Shown here piece after piece: positions 45,218 through 54,926 of a DNA stretch of 64,000 nt (position 1 is its first letter; each line of letters begins with the position of its first letter). Made by a program: the position numbers and the translations under genes. The DNA is from Bacillus sp. MYb209 (GTDB lineage: Bacteria > Bacillota > Bacilli > Bacillales > Bacillaceae_G), in the NCBI RefSeq assembly GCF_002975175.1, contig NZ_PCNZ01000017.1, forward strand, positions 1 through 64,000, in the 5' to 3' direction. A model generated the notes under the pieces. That model made no database searches. It saw only the letters and a program-made list of their open reading frames with translations, and was not told where the DNA came from.

Positions 45218-46465
45218 CTACTCTTGTTGATAATCCGCTAGCGGTTTTATATATGCTTTCATTTTTTCAAATTTTGATTGCTTCGGTACTGCATATACAT
45301 GAGAAGCCGTTTTAACTGCTGCCTCGTATCCTTTTATTTTGAACCATTCTTTCCGCTTAAAAATATGGACTTCAAGCCATATTTCATTTGTAGTTGCATC
45401 CAAAAACTTTTGAACACTTGAATCCTTTTGCTGATCTGGAATAGTAATTTTTCCTATTAACTCTTCAGGAATTTTCACAAAATATCCTTTTTCTATATTG
45501 ATATATCTTTCTTCTATAGGTTTAGTTCCATCTTCACTCCACTGTATGTAACGTTCAAAGAGCGGACTATCACCATGTGATTTATCTTCCCAACCTTTTG
45601 GACGCACAGTACGAACAAATTCAATAATGCCGTCTTCATTAACGTCTTTACTTTCCACAACATACTCATTGAATAAATCTTCTTTCCCGTCTATAGGTAG
45701 TCCCTCATAATGATCCTTATCAAATTTTGCTACATATGTTATACCTGAATGAGCCCCCACTCCTGCATCAATTACAACTGCCTTTGACATGTTAGAAATA
45801 CGCCCCATTTGTATTCGCTGAATACTATTTATATATGGATCGAATGTAACTTCAGACATAGTCTTAAATTGTTCAATGAACTCAACTTTCAATTGCTCAT
45901 CTTTTTTATAAGTAACAAGGCTTATATCATTAAGGCCATTTCTATTTAGATCCTCTATAAATAACTTCGTATATTGCCGATTATAAATCTCCTTCATATC
46001 ATCATTTTCTTCCGAAAAAACATACATTACATGTTCTAAAGATTCACGACTTACAGAGATTCCAATTAATAACTCTCGCTTCCCGTTCCCTGTAAAATCA
46101 CCGACTTTAACGATATCTATATTCTCACCATCAAATGTATGAGTGGACTTTAGTTTCCAGCCAGTGCTGCTTTCCGCATAAATAGCTAAATATATACTCC
46201 GATCTTCATTCGGTACTTTATAAAATACGATTGCTTCTTTTTTATTATCTTGTTTAAAATCCAGTGACCAAATCATCTGTTTATCTTTATTAGACATTGG
46301 AGTAAGCAACCGATAATTAACAGGCAAATCTTTATCTATTTGCTCTTTTAGTTCATTAATCCACTTTTCATTTGCAGGAGCTCCCATTAAACTTGTTGGA
46401 GCTTCAGACATTTTACATCCAGTCAATATAAAAATGATTCCCAAAATGCTTATCCATTTCTGCAT
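45218..46465 (-). CDS. lipoprotein with FG-GAP/VCBS-like calcium motifs, in a two-component operon
   Basis: 415 residues. Signal peptide with lipobox ILTGC. Three spaced acidic motifs (DFTGNGKRE, DLNRNGLND, DVNEDGIIE) look like the Ca-binding loops of FG-GAP/VCBS beta-propellers. It is the first gene of the unit lipoprotein, response regulator, kinase. Exposed outside the membrane, it might feed the kinase's sensor domain; that is inference. AAGGAAAG precedes the ATG. Confidence 0.72.
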   Translation of the reverse strand: MQKWISILGIIFILTGCKMSEAPTSLMGAPANEKWINELKEQIDKDLPVNYRLLTPMSNKDKQMIWSLDFKQDNKKEAIVFYKVPNEDRSIYLAIYAESSTGWKLKSTHTFDGENIDIVKVGDFTGNGKRELLIGISVSRESLEHVMYVFSEENDDMKEIYNRQYTKLFIEDLNRNGLNDISLVTYKKDEQLKVEFIEQFKTMSEVTFDPYINSIQRIQMGRISNMSKAVVIDAGVGAHSGITYVAKFDKDHYEGLPIDGKEDLFNEYVVESKDVNEDGIIEFVRTVRPKGWEDKSHGDSPLFERYIQWSEDGTKPIEERYINIEKGYFVKIPEELIGKITIPDQQKDSSVQKFLDATTNEIWLEVHIFKRKEWFKIKGYEAAVKTASHVYAVPKQSKFEKMKAYIKPLADYQQE

Positions 46466-46597
46466 ATGATATCTTTCCTTATTACAAATTTTAAGTATTT
46501 CACTTTACTTTTTGCTTCTCCAATATTCTCATACATATGAGTATAATTTTTCTGAAATAAAAAATCGTTACAGAAAAGTTACAAATACATTTCCATA

Positions 46598-46627
46598 AAA
46601 AAAGATTGGCGGAGGCCAATCTTTTTT
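46598..46627. terminator. terminator of the LCP gene
   Basis: A 13-bp stem (46598-46610 with 46615-46627) around GGAG with A6/T6. Confidence 0.85.
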
Positions 46628-46628
46628 A

Positions 46629-47630
46629 CTATTCGTTTCGAGCTGGTTTTGGTGTTATACCCAAATGATTATTTAATTTTTTTGAAATATCTTTTACATT
46701 CTTTTCATTTGGAATGTAATAATAAATACCACCAATACGTTTATCCGTTCCTTCTATTTGCATCTTTTCCATTTGCAGATCAGATCCTGCCATATTTTTC
46801 GTAATAGCAAGCATATCATCAAACGTTAAGTTTGTTTTCATATTTTTATCAACTGCATCAAGTAAAGAGCCCATTTTACTAATTGATTGAACAGACATTG
46901 CTTTTTTCGCAATTGCTTCAATTACAAGTTGTTGCCTTTGACCACGCATTGCGTCACTGTCAATTTTACGCGTTCTAGCAAGTGCAAGGGCTTGTTCACC
47001 ATTTAAATGTTGGTAACCTTTTTCTAAATGGATCATACCTGCTTGGTCTTTACTATCTTGTTCTGTGAAAGTAACCGGTACATCAATATCAATACCACCA
47101 ATTGAATCTACAATTTGTACAAATGACTCAAAGTTAAACTTCACATAATAATCAACTGGAACATTTAAAAATCTTTCCACTGTATCTCTTGTACTTTCAA
47201 CACCACCAAATACGTGTGCGTGTGTAATTTTATCTAATTTCTTTCTAGATGGAATATAAACACGTGAATCACGAGGAATGCTTACTAATTTAACGGATTT
47301 ATCATCTTTATTAATTGTCGCTAATAAAAGTGCATCTGTTCGAACCGCTTCACCATATTGGCTTTTTCTCATTTCGCTTCCATCGACACCCATGATTAAA
47401 ATCGAAATATTATCCTTTAAAGGTTCCACTTCTTTGTCCCTTTTTGATGACTTATCAATTTTTGCATATGCATCACTTACAACAGCTTTTGCTTTGTTAT
47501 ATATAAACGATCCATATCCTACTCCTCCAAAAATAAGTAGGAAAAATGGAATTAAAATGAACCATTTTATTGATTTTCTTTTAGAACGTTTTTTACTGCT
47601 TCTCGTATCTTGTTCTAATTCAGAGCTCAT
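46629..47630 (-). CDS. LytR-CpsA-Psr (LCP) family wall-polymer ligase
   Basis: 333 residues. A basic cytoplasmic tail, one membrane anchor (about 20-40) and an extracellular LCP domain: ILIMGVDG, RTDALLLATIN, VSIPRDSRVYI and LARTRKIDSDAMRGQRQ carry the conserved Asp/Arg residues for the polyprenyl pyrophosphate. It attaches teichoic acid-like polymers or polysaccharide to peptidoglycan. I take the second ATG (47628-47630) because GAGGAG is then 7 bases upstream. Confidence 0.9.
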   Translation of the reverse strand: MSSELEQDTRSSKKRSKRKSIKWFILIPFFLLIFGGVGYGSFIYNKAKAVVSDAYAKIDKSSKRDKEVEPLKDNISILIMGVDGSEMRKSQYGEAVRTDALLLATINKDDKSVKLVSIPRDSRVYIPSRKKLDKITHAHVFGGVESTRDTVERFLNVPVDYYVKFNFESFVQIVDSIGGIDIDVPVTFTEQDSKDQAGMIHLEKGYQHLNGEQALALARTRKIDSDAMRGQRQQLVIEAIAKKAMSVQSISKMGSLLDAVDKNMKTNLTFDDMLAITKNMAGSDLQMEKMQIEGTDKRIGGIYYYIPNEKNVKDISKKLNNHLGITPKPARNE

Positions 47631-47860
47631 GTTCATTCTCCTCTCTTTCTCTTTTCCTAGTATAATGTATGTCTAGTAATCTTCATATTGAATTTCCTTT
47701 CAATCACCTTACATTTTTGTAAGGTTACTTCATAAATTCAATATGTATTCCATTTCACATTATACTCTCGTGCTTATTTTTAGCAAGTCACTATTTATCA
47801 ACTAAAAAAAATCAATACTTCAGAACATTCAAATTTACAGATTTATTATTCTGTTATTTG
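47631..47860. other. intergenic, no gene seen
   Basis: AT-rich stretch upstream of the LCP gene that presumably holds its promoter. No coding frame with a ribosome site. A bcr1-like remnant occupies the far part (47861-47945). Confidence 0.4.
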
Positions 47861-47945
47861 CAGGTAGCAAGACTTTCACCTCGAATTTCAGCACGAATAA
47901 AGAGTCAAGTTGCCCGTAAAATCCCGATTAATACAGTCTGATTAT
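47861..47945 (-). repeat. bcr1 remnant F, strongly diverged
   Basis: The plus sequence GACTTTCACCTCGAATTTC and TTGCCCGTAAAATCCCGATT aligns with the middle of the reverse bcr1 copies (AACTCCCGCCTCAAAATTC, CTGCCCGTAAAAGCCCGATT). Many substitutions, and neither terminal TTTAT is intact. Confidence 0.45.
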
Positions 47946-47957
47946 AGTTTTATTTTC

Positions 47958-50261
47958 CTATTTCTCATTTGGTGTGTATATTATTTGCTTCCCATTATTA
48001 TTAATTAAAGCTGACTTTGCTTTTATTTTCGTTTTTTCTATTTCCACATCATCATTAGAGAAATTCACAATGATTTTAATGTTTTTTCCATATGAAGCAG
48101 ATTGTACCAGCTTATCTTCTGACAGATATGCAAAGTTCGTCATTTCTTCTTTTACTGCCTTTTCATGAACATCATTCCAAACTTTCAGATGCTCTGTCAT
48201 TTCTTTTTTATGCTTATTCCACTCTACTTCATCTAAATGGTATAAAGGTGGAACATTATACAATAATTCATATAACATACGATTTCCAACCTCGTCCTTT
48301 ACCTTCAAACTTCCCCATTCCCAGTGGTGCGTTGTAATAACCGAATCATTGTATACTAGTTTATATAATGGCACCGAATATACTGGATTTAAATATACTT
48401 GCTTATATTCTTCTTTCAACGGTACTTGTTTTGCATATTTTTCTGGAACATTTTGATTTGGTGACCAATACCCACCGACATAATACGGGCTTGTTTTATT
48501 TTTTCTCATATCTTCATCATCCCATTTAATTACAGGCGTTTCAATTCCGTGCGCAAATGCAATTGTACTACTTGCAAAATCATTTCCACCTTCAGAGCCT
48601 ACTACCATCCCTTTTTCTTGCGCGATATAATCCATTCTTTTTAATCGTGCTTTTAAATCTTGTTCTTGTGTCGTTAAATGTTTTGTTGAATAATCATCAT
48701 AAATTTCGCCCGTCGCGTCACAATCAATAAACCATGAATTATATTTAGGGCCATTTTGTAATATATCGTTCATTCGTTCTTTTACACTAGGAAGTGATAA
48801 TGTCGGATTTAATTTTCGGCCTCTCCCTAAAAACCCTTGCACTTTCTCTCCATTTTTCTTCGTTACAGTTGCTTCTTCATATAACGATGGATCATTAAAG
48901 GAAGCTGTGTTCCAATTTTTATCCCCTTTTTCGTGAATGGAATGATAAGAATCATACGGACCAACTAAATATCCCATTTTCTTAGCTTCTGTAACAAAAT
49001 TAGGTTGCATATATCCTTGTTCCCAGTTCGGTAGACCAATCCACGCTTTGTCTATCCCTGCTTCTTTCATTTCCTTTATAATATCCGTTCCATCTGCGTT
49101 ACCCCATTTACTTACTTCTTCAACGGCATCACCAAGTATCGACTTTAATAAATGCTTATTTAAGTTATATAACTCCATCTTCGATAAGTTATCTACACCT
49201 TTTTTTAATAACTCACTAGCCACCTGATCAACTTTCGGGAAAATATCCTCTTTATACAATTCCTTCATTGATAATGCTTCGTTTACATAACGCAAAATAA
49301 CTTCTTTTTGATACTTATCGATGAAATCTTGTTTACCTACTCGCTCAAATACATTCAGTTCTCCAGGCTCTGAACTATTTTTTTGAATGAGCTCTTTTAT
49401 ATGGCTAAACACCGGACTATTTATTTGCTCTCTTAGCTTCGGCCAATTTACGTTACTTTCTGATAAACCATTTTGATTCCAAAAGTAAAAATGGGCTGCC
49501 CCGTAAAGTTTTTCGATTTCTTTATTTTTTCTTGCCTTTTCTTGTAATGTTTTAAATTCACCTTTTTCAACAATATTATCCTTATACAGTTTAGCAATAC
49601 TTACTGCATCATTATTTGTCACATATAATTGAAAGCCATATGTTTTATTTTTATTTATACTCGGGAATTCATGTGTAAAATCAAACCCTATTTTCGGATC
49701 TGAATGAAATTTCAATTCATTATTAAACATATTGTTCGCAATATATACGATTGAATATTTAGAACCATTTAATGCAAAAAACTTCATAGAAAATGATTCA
49801 GCAAATGAATATACATCATCCTTTAAAAACTTCTTCCAATTCTCATCATTACTTGGAATTTGCTTACCTTCCCATAACGGAAGTGTATAATTTTCAGCTT
49901 GCACTTTTGGCCATGTGAAACTTTCTGCACCAGTCGATTCCACTTCAATATTTAAGTGATCTTTTTTCTTTTCTAAATTTACTTTTACTTTTTGATCAGG
50001 ATATTCCCAAGATGTATGATCCTTGTCTTTTTTCAAATTCGATACCTTCATTTTCGGTAACGGTTGCGATGCCTGTTCCTTTACACCATCATGTTCTACA
50101 GTTAACGTAAACGTCTCAGGATTAACCTCATACGTAAAATCTTTATACATTTCTTTCTTTATTTTAGACTCTTGTAAAGCATCATTACCTTTTACATCAC
50201 ACCCGACTAAAGTCGAAAGTGACAATGTTGTAAGAAGACATACCGCTATCATTTTTTTCAT
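47958..50261 (-). CDS. large lipoprotein, glycosidase-like (possible GH101/GH129-type)
   Basis: 767 residues from the ATG at 50259-50261 (GGAGGTG 8 bases upstream). Lipobox STLVGC. The middle and C-terminal thirds look like a barrel glycosidase: WIGLPNWEQG, YLVGPYDSYHSIH, WFIDCDATGEIYDDY, GSEGGNDFASS and PVIKWDDED supply several candidate catalytic Asp/Glu residues. The pattern suggests an alpha-N-acetylgalactosaminidase-type clan (GH101/GH129), but I am not certain. Surface-anchored and transcribed alone. Confidence 0.6.
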   Translation of the reverse strand: MKKMIAVCLLTTLSLSTLVGCDVKGNDALQESKIKKEMYKDFTYEVNPETFTLTVEHDGVKEQASQPLPKMKVSNLKKDKDHTSWEYPDQKVKVNLEKKKDHLNIEVESTGAESFTWPKVQAENYTLPLWEGKQIPSNDENWKKFLKDDVYSFAESFSMKFFALNGSKYSIVYIANNMFNNELKFHSDPKIGFDFTHEFPSINKNKTYGFQLYVTNNDAVSIAKLYKDNIVEKGEFKTLQEKARKNKEIEKLYGAAHFYFWNQNGLSESNVNWPKLREQINSPVFSHIKELIQKNSSEPGELNVFERVGKQDFIDKYQKEVILRYVNEALSMKELYKEDIFPKVDQVASELLKKGVDNLSKMELYNLNKHLLKSILGDAVEEVSKWGNADGTDIIKEMKEAGIDKAWIGLPNWEQGYMQPNFVTEAKKMGYLVGPYDSYHSIHEKGDKNWNTASFNDPSLYEEATVTKKNGEKVQGFLGRGRKLNPTLSLPSVKERMNDILQNGPKYNSWFIDCDATGEIYDDYSTKHLTTQEQDLKARLKRMDYIAQEKGMVVGSEGGNDFASSTIAFAHGIETPVIKWDDEDMRKNKTSPYYVGGYWSPNQNVPEKYAKQVPLKEEYKQVYLNPVYSVPLYKLVYNDSVITTHHWEWGSLKVKDEVGNRMLYELLYNVPPLYHLDEVEWNKHKKEMTEHLKVWNDVHEKAVKEEMTNFAYLSEDKLVQSASYGKNIKIIVNFSNDDVEIEKTKIKAKSALINNNGKQIIYTPNEK

Positions 50262-50491
50262 CTTCTGCACCTCCACCACTGAATATACAGGAGCTTTGTT
50301 ACAGGAATGTGGCAAAAAATAATGAAGACTGTCCCAAAAGCCGAACTTTAAAATGGGGTTATGTTCTTACTGAGTAAATTTACAACAGCACATGAAATTA
50401 TATCAAACACAACTCTACTTATCTCGAAGCTTCGACAAAGAATATCGACTTAACTACAAAATATGACAATAATATCCTACCTATTAATAAG
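50262..50491. other. intergenic, no assignable gene
   Basis: Contains AGACTGTCCCAAAAGCCG near 50331 and a short frame reading MKLYQTQLYLSRSFDKEYRL near 50390, but no start signal. It may be relics of a lost element. The promoter of the glycosidase-like lipoprotein should lie in the left part. Confidence 0.35.
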
Positions 50492-50528
50492 AGAGGGCCG
50501 TCCAAAAAAACTTTTTGGACGGCCCTCT
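50492..50528. terminator. 17-bp hairpin downstream of the DUF6366-type gene
   Basis: Perfect arms 50492-50508 and 50512-50528 (AGAGGGCCGTCC-AAAAA and complement), a three-base loop. It has no T tail outside the stem; unusually GC-rich for this region. Confidence 0.55.
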
Positions 50529-50599
50529 TCAAAGTATAAAAATAAGTTCATTTTCACTACTTATGAGTTCAAACAAATCAAATTTTTAACAAGCTTTCC

Positions 50600-50812
50600 T
50601 TAACTGAAAAAGTAACTGTATATAATATATCCTAAAACTAGCACTAAAATTAATATCCCTGTACCTTTCCAATTCATACCACCTGTCATATCAACGGGGT
50701 TACCTGTTTCTGCTCTATTGAGTCCATCATTCAAAGAACCGGTAGGATTATTTTTCAATTCACCTTGTCTCATACGTTCTCTTTTTTCTTCTGGTGACTC
50801 TTTTGAACTCAT
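50600..50812 (-). CDS. DUF6366-type small membrane protein
   Basis: 70 residues from the ATG at 50810-50812 (AGAGGTG 6 bases upstream). A charged N-terminus (SPEEKRERMRQGELKNNPTG), a GLNRAETGNP linker, and a C-terminal membrane helix (GILILVLVLGYIIYSYFF). This matches the DUF6366 pattern as I remember it. Function unknown. Confidence 0.65.
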   Translation of the reverse strand: MSSKESPEEKRERMRQGELKNNPTGSLNDGLNRAETGNPVDMTGGMNWKGTGILILVLVLGYIIYSYFFS

Positions 50813-50908
50813 ATAATCACCTCTAAAATTAATATTCATTGTATATTCTCTTTCTAAAATATTATCACTCCCAAAAAAATTCCATTTAAAATAGATTCCC
50901 CATAACTT

Positions 50909-50937
50909 AAAGAAAGCTAGCAATGCTAGCTTTCTTT
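50909..50937 (-). terminator. terminator of the hom-thrC-thrB operon
   Basis: A near-perfect palindrome AAAGAAAGCTAGC/GCTAGCTTTCTTT (50909-50921 with 50925-50937), just after the thrB stop. Confidence 0.75.
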
Positions 50938-51829
50938 ATAATCCAATATGTTCTTCCTTATTTACAGTAATCCCTTTATGATCGATTTCAAGCTCACATA
51001 CTTTCATAGCTGCAAATACTCTCGCTAATTGGTCAGCAATTTCTTGACGCTTCTCATACGGAGTTAAAATAAAAATGGATGGTCCCGCGCCACTAAGAGC
51101 TGTACCATATGCTCCGAATTCTTTTGCGCATTTACGAATTGATGGTAATAACGGTACAAGTTCTAAACGATATGGCTCGTGGAAATGATCTCTTTCCATC
51201 ATTTCACCTACAACTTCCCACTTCTTTTGACATAACGCAGCTACTAATACGTTACTTATTGCACTAGCCTTAACCGCTTCATGAAACGGAAACATCTCTG
51301 GTAATACAGATCGACTTTCATCCGTATTTAGCTCTTCATTCGGAATAAGAGAAATTACGCCTAATTCCTTACTTTCAATCCTTACAACCGAAACATTTTT
51401 TCCATCAAGTGCTCCGATTACAGTTCCACCTAAAATAGAAGCAGCAACATTATCTGGATGTCCTTCAAAATTTGTAGCAATTTGAACTTTTTGATCAGTT
51501 GTTAAATGCAAATTTCCAAGTTGATTCGCAAGTTCTATCCCTGCTACAATTGCTGATGCACTACTTCCTAGCCCTCTTGTCAGCGGAATATTACTAGTTA
51601 CTTCTATTATATGGGGTGATAAAGAAGGACATACTTTACATGCCGTGCTAACAATTAAATTTTTATCATCTTTTGGAATTGAATCGTCAAAGGAATGTAT
51701 AACTTGCCATTTATTAGCTTCTCCCTTTACACTAACTTCTAAATATAATGACAAAGCTATTCCAACAGAATCAAATCCAGGTCCAACATTTGCTGTACTA
51801 GCAGGAACACGAACTCTTAATGGTATCAC
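50936..51829 (-). CDS. thrB: homoserine kinase
   Basis: 297 residues, GHMP kinase: the ATP-binding motif [16 protein letters not shown] (about 88-103) and the N-terminal [15 protein letters not shown]. It phosphorylates homoserine for threonine synthase. The start is GTG at 51827-51829, overlapping the thrC stop by four bases (GTGA), so translation is coupled. Last gene of the operon. Confidence 0.96.
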   Translation of the reverse strand: MIPLRVRVPASTANVGPGFDSVGIALSLYLEVSVKGEANKWQVIHSFDDSIPKDDKNLIVSTACKVCPSLSPHIIEVTSNIPLTRGLGSSASAIVAGIELANQLGNLHLTTDQKVQIATNFEGHPDNVAASILGGTVIGALDGKNVSVVRIESKELGVISLIPNEELNTDESRSVLPEMFPFHEAVKASAISNVLVAALCQKKWEVVGEMMERDHFHEPYRLELVPLLPSIRKCAKEFGAYGTALSGAGPSIFILTPYEKRQEIADQLARVFAAMKVCELEIDHKGITVNKEEHIGL

Positions 51830-52884
51830 GACATAATCACCCCTTTAATATGATCTTTAATTTGTTCTATATCATTTGACACACTTGCAATTTCTAATTT
51901 ATTAGAAGAAATTGCAATATCAGGATCTTTTAAACCATTTCCAGTTAATACTGCAACAACTGTTTCGCCTTTTTTGATTTTTCCAGATTGAACATGTTTA
52001 ATTACGCCTGCTAATGAAGCATTTGATCCTGGCTCAGCGAAAACCCCTTCCGTTTTTGCTAACAATCTATACGCATGTAAAATTTCTTCATCTGACACCA
52101 TATCTATTTCACCATTAGACTGTTCGGCAGCCTCTACTGCATACGGCCAACTTGCTGGATTACCGATACGTATTGCTGTTGCAATTGTTTCAGGCGCTTC
52201 AATTACATGTCCTTTTACAATTGCCGCTGCTCCTTCCGCTTCAAAGCCGTGAATTCTTGGTTTCTTATAGCCTTTTTCTTTCTCATATTCACAGAACCCT
52301 TTCCAGTATGCTGTAATATTCCCAGCATTTCCAACAGGAATAGCTAGAACATCTGGTGCGTTTTGCAACTGGTCACAAATTTCAAATGCCGCTGTTTTTT
52401 GCCCTTCAATTCGATAAGGATTCACTGAGTTTACTAATGTAATCGGCTCTTCTGCAGCAATATTTCTTACAGCTCTAAGTGCATCATCAAAATTCCCTTC
52501 TATTGAAATAATCTCCGCTCCATAAGCAACTGCTTGCGCTAATTTCCCATGCGCAATTTTTCCTTCTGGTATTACGATAATACATTTCATCCCGAGGCGT
52601 GCCGCATAAGCTGCCGCCGATGCCGATGTATTACCTGTAGATGCACAAATGATTGCCTCTGCCCCTTCTTCTTTCGCCTTTGCAACGGCCATTACCATAC
52701 CACGATCTTTAAAAGAACCTGTTGGATTCGCTCCTTCATACTTTCCGTATAACTGAATCCCTAATTGTTTTGATATATTTAATAATGGAATAAGGGGTGT
52801 ATTTCCTTCCATTAAGCTAACATCAGGTGTGTTTTCATTCACTGGTAAATAAGTAGCATACTGTTTTAATAGTCCTTTATACAT
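51826..52884 (-). CDS. thrC: threonine synthase
   Basis: 352 residues from the ATG at 52882-52884 (GAGGAGG upstream). The PLP lysine lies in [14 protein letters not shown] (about 59), with a later glycine loop VGNAGN. It converts O-phosphohomoserine to threonine. It overlaps hom by 8 bases and thrB by 4. Confidence 0.97.
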   Translation of the reverse strand: MYKGLLKQYATYLPVNENTPDVSLMEGNTPLIPLLNISKQLGIQLYGKYEGANPTGSFKDRGMVMAVAKAKEEGAEAIICASTGNTSASAAAYAARLGMKCIIVIPEGKIAHGKLAQAVAYGAEIISIEGNFDDALRAVRNIAAEEPITLVNSVNPYRIEGQKTAAFEICDQLQNAPDVLAIPVGNAGNITAYWKGFCEYEKEKGYKKPRIHGFEAEGAAAIVKGHVIEAPETIATAIRIGNPASWPYAVEAAEQSNGEIDMVSDEEILHAYRLLAKTEGVFAEPGSNASLAGVIKHVQSGKIKKGETVVAVLTGNGLKDPDIAISSNKLEIASVSNDIEQIKDHIKGVIMS

Positions 52885-54172
52885 ATTGTTTTTCCTCCTC
52901 AATAATGTAGTAACTGTTTATTTCACTTGCGACATCTTCTATCGCCCCTAAAACTTGTTCGAATTGATATTTTGAAGTTCGATGCGTCACAACAACGACT
53001 TCTGCAAGCTCACGATTCAAAGGTAATTGAATTACCTCTTTTAAACTCACAGAATAATCAACGAAACATTCTGTTATTTTTTTTAAAATTCCAGGCTCAT
53101 CTCGTAATGAAATACGCAAAAAGTATTTCGAAACTACTTCTTCATCTCCTTGTAATTCATACGGCTCCGGTTCTTTTAATACACTTTTATTTTTCGGAAC
53201 TTGATTCATATTTTTAACGATTGAAATAATGTCACTTACTACAGCAGAACCAGTTGGTAACTTCCCAGCTCCAGGTCCGTAAAACATCACTTCTCCTACT
53301 GCTTGACCGTGAACATACACCGCATTGAATTCGTTATTCACATTCGATAGCGGATGATGACTTGGTAATAAAGTCGGTTCTACACTTAAGTGAATGGATG
53401 ATCCTTGTTTTTCCGCTTTACCAATTAATTTCATAGTAAATCCTAATTTTTCGGCCATCTCTAAATCTTCTTTTTCAACCTTTCGAATACCTCTAACTTG
53501 CACATCATCTAAAGAAACATTCATCGAAAAACCTAAGTTTGCAAGAATTGCTACCTTTCTCGCAGCATCTAGCCCATCTACATCCGCTGTTGGATCGGAT
53601 TCTGCGAAACCTAATTTTTGTGCCTCCTGTAAAGCCTCTTCATACGACCATCCATTTTGACTCATCTTTGTTAACATATAATTTGTTGTTCCATTTACGA
53701 TTCCCATTATTTTTTCAATTTGATCTGACGCTAGCCCATCTGCTAATCCTCTTAATATTGGAATCCCACCCGCTACACTTGCTTCGTAACATAAGCCACA
53801 TTCATTTTTATTTGCTAATTGCAAAAGCTCCGCACCATATACAGCCATTAAATCTTTATTTGCTGTAACGACATGTTTCTTGTTTTGTAAAGCCCTAATA
53901 ATATGCTGTTTTGCTTCTTCAATTCCGCCCATTACCTCTACTACAATATCAATATTTGAATCATTTAGAACTTCATCGACATTACTTGTTACTACGATTC
54001 CATCAATACAAACATCACGTTCTTTTTCCAAATCACGTACAACGACTGTCTTTACTTTCACTTCATATCCTGTATCAAGAGCGATTTTTTTATAATGTTC
54101 CTTCAAAATATGAACAACACCACTTCCGACCGTACCTAAACCTAATACCCCAACATTAATAACGTTATTCAT
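52877..54172 (-). CDS. hom: homoserine dehydrogenase
   Basis: 431 residues: N-terminal NAD(P) Rossmann motif [13 protein letters not shown] (8-20), a central catalytic domain ([22 protein letters not shown]) and a C-terminal ACT domain (about 350-425) for threonine feedback. It reduces aspartate semialdehyde to homoserine. AGGAGGAG precedes the ATG. First structural gene of hom-thrC-thrB, downstream of two T-box leaders and a small Thr-rich ORF. Confidence 0.97.
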   Translation of the reverse strand: MNNVINVGVLGLGTVGSGVVHILKEHYKKIALDTGYEVKVKTVVVRDLEKERDVCIDGIVVTSNVDEVLNDSNIDIVVEVMGGIEEAKQHIIRALQNKKHVVTANKDLMAVYGAELLQLANKNECGLCYEASVAGGIPILRGLADGLASDQIEKIMGIVNGTTNYMLTKMSQNGWSYEEALQEAQKLGFAESDPTADVDGLDAARKVAILANLGFSMNVSLDDVQVRGIRKVEKEDLEMAEKLGFTMKLIGKAEKQGSSIHLSVEPTLLPSHHPLSNVNNEFNAVYVHGQAVGEVMFYGPGAGKLPTGSAVVSDIISIVKNMNQVPKNKSVLKEPEPYELQGDEEVVSKYFLRISLRDEPGILKKITECFVDYSVSLKEVIQLPLNRELAEVVVVTHRTSKYQFEQVLGAIEDVASEINSYYIIEEEKQYV

Positions 54173-54194
54173 CTTCTAATCTCCTCCTAAAATT

Positions 54195-54278
54195 TTATTT
54201 TTCGCTTCTATCAATCACCTTGCTCTGCCATTTTCCCGTGCAGGTGGTGGTTATTTCCGTACGTACAAATCGTTTCAT
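54195..54278 (-). CDS. 27-residue Thr-rich leader ORF upstream of hom
   Basis: ATG at 54276-54278 with GGGAGG about 8 bases upstream; TAA at 54195-54197, 22 bases before the hom start. The peptide starts MKRFVRTEITTTCTG: five of residues 7-14 are Thr (ACG and ACC codons), resembling the MKR...TTITTT pattern of the E. coli thr leader. It lies after the second T-box terminator, so it is made only on read-through mRNA and may couple threonyl-tRNA supply to hom translation. Confidence 0.5.
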   Translation of the reverse strand: MKRFVRTEITTTCTGKWQSKVIDRSEK

Positions 54279-54302
54279 GTTACAGCACCTCCCTTCAAAA
54301 TA

Positions 54303-54562
54303 ATAAAAAACACACTCATCCCTAGGAAAGGGACGAATGTGTTTTCGTGGTTCCACCCTTGTTCCAACCTAGACTTATTTCCTTCTAGATTGCTCAAGTT
54401 CAGATAACGGCTGATACCGTCAATAATTACTAGATTACTCGTTCACTATTGAAGTTCAAAGGTGGTAAGATCATTTCTCGTGTTAGGAAGCTCACAGCCT
54501 TGGCTTCCCTCTCTGTAAACCGTAAATATGTTCTCATGTCCTTATCGTTACTTTTTCGTTCA
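54303..54562 (-). promoter_or_regulatory. threonine T-box leader, proximal copy
   Basis: The minus strand carries the conserved T-box AAGGGTGGAACCACG (54346-54360) followed by a terminator hairpin and T run (ending about 54303). Stem I has AGAGAGGGAAGCC and GCTGTGAGCTTCC. The specifier is read as ACC (54464-54466): it precedes A and CCUU, which pairs with AAGG upstream, the same arrangement as in glyQS. Uncharged tRNA-Thr should favour antitermination into hom. Confidence 0.9.
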
Positions 54563-54579
54563 TATATATTTGTTAACTC

Positions 54580-54607
54580 ATTATACTCGCATAAAAAACA
54601 AAATCAA
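54580..54607 (-). promoter_or_regulatory. promoter of the proximal T-box unit
   Basis: Minus strand: TTGATT (54602-54607), 16-base spacer, TATAAT (54580-54585). It lies between the two T-box copies. Confidence 0.6.
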
Positions 54608-54649
54608 TACTATTTTTTAATTATTTTAAATTTTCAATCTTAAAGACTA

Positions 54650-54909
54650 TAAAAAAACACACTCATCCCTAGGAAAGGGACGAATGTGTTTTCGTGGTTC
54701 CACCCTTGTTCCAACCTAGACTTATTTTCTTCTAGATTGCTCAAGCTCAGATAACGGCTGATACCGTCAATAATTACTAGATCACTCGTTCACTATTGAA
54801 GTTCAAAGGTGGTAAAATCACTTCTCGTGTTAGGAAGCTCACAGCCTTGGCTTCCCTCTCTGTAAACCGTAAAAATGATTTCATGTCCTTGTCATTACTT
54901 TTTCGTTCA
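54650..54909 (-). promoter_or_regulatory. threonine T-box leader, distal copy
   Basis: Colinear with the proximal copy at a constant offset of 347 bases (T-box 54693-54707, specifier ACC 54811-54813, terminator and T run ending about 54651), with only scattered substitutions. The conserved elements are unchanged, so both copies look functional. Confidence 0.9.
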
Positions 54910-54926
54910 TGTCTATTTGTTAACTT

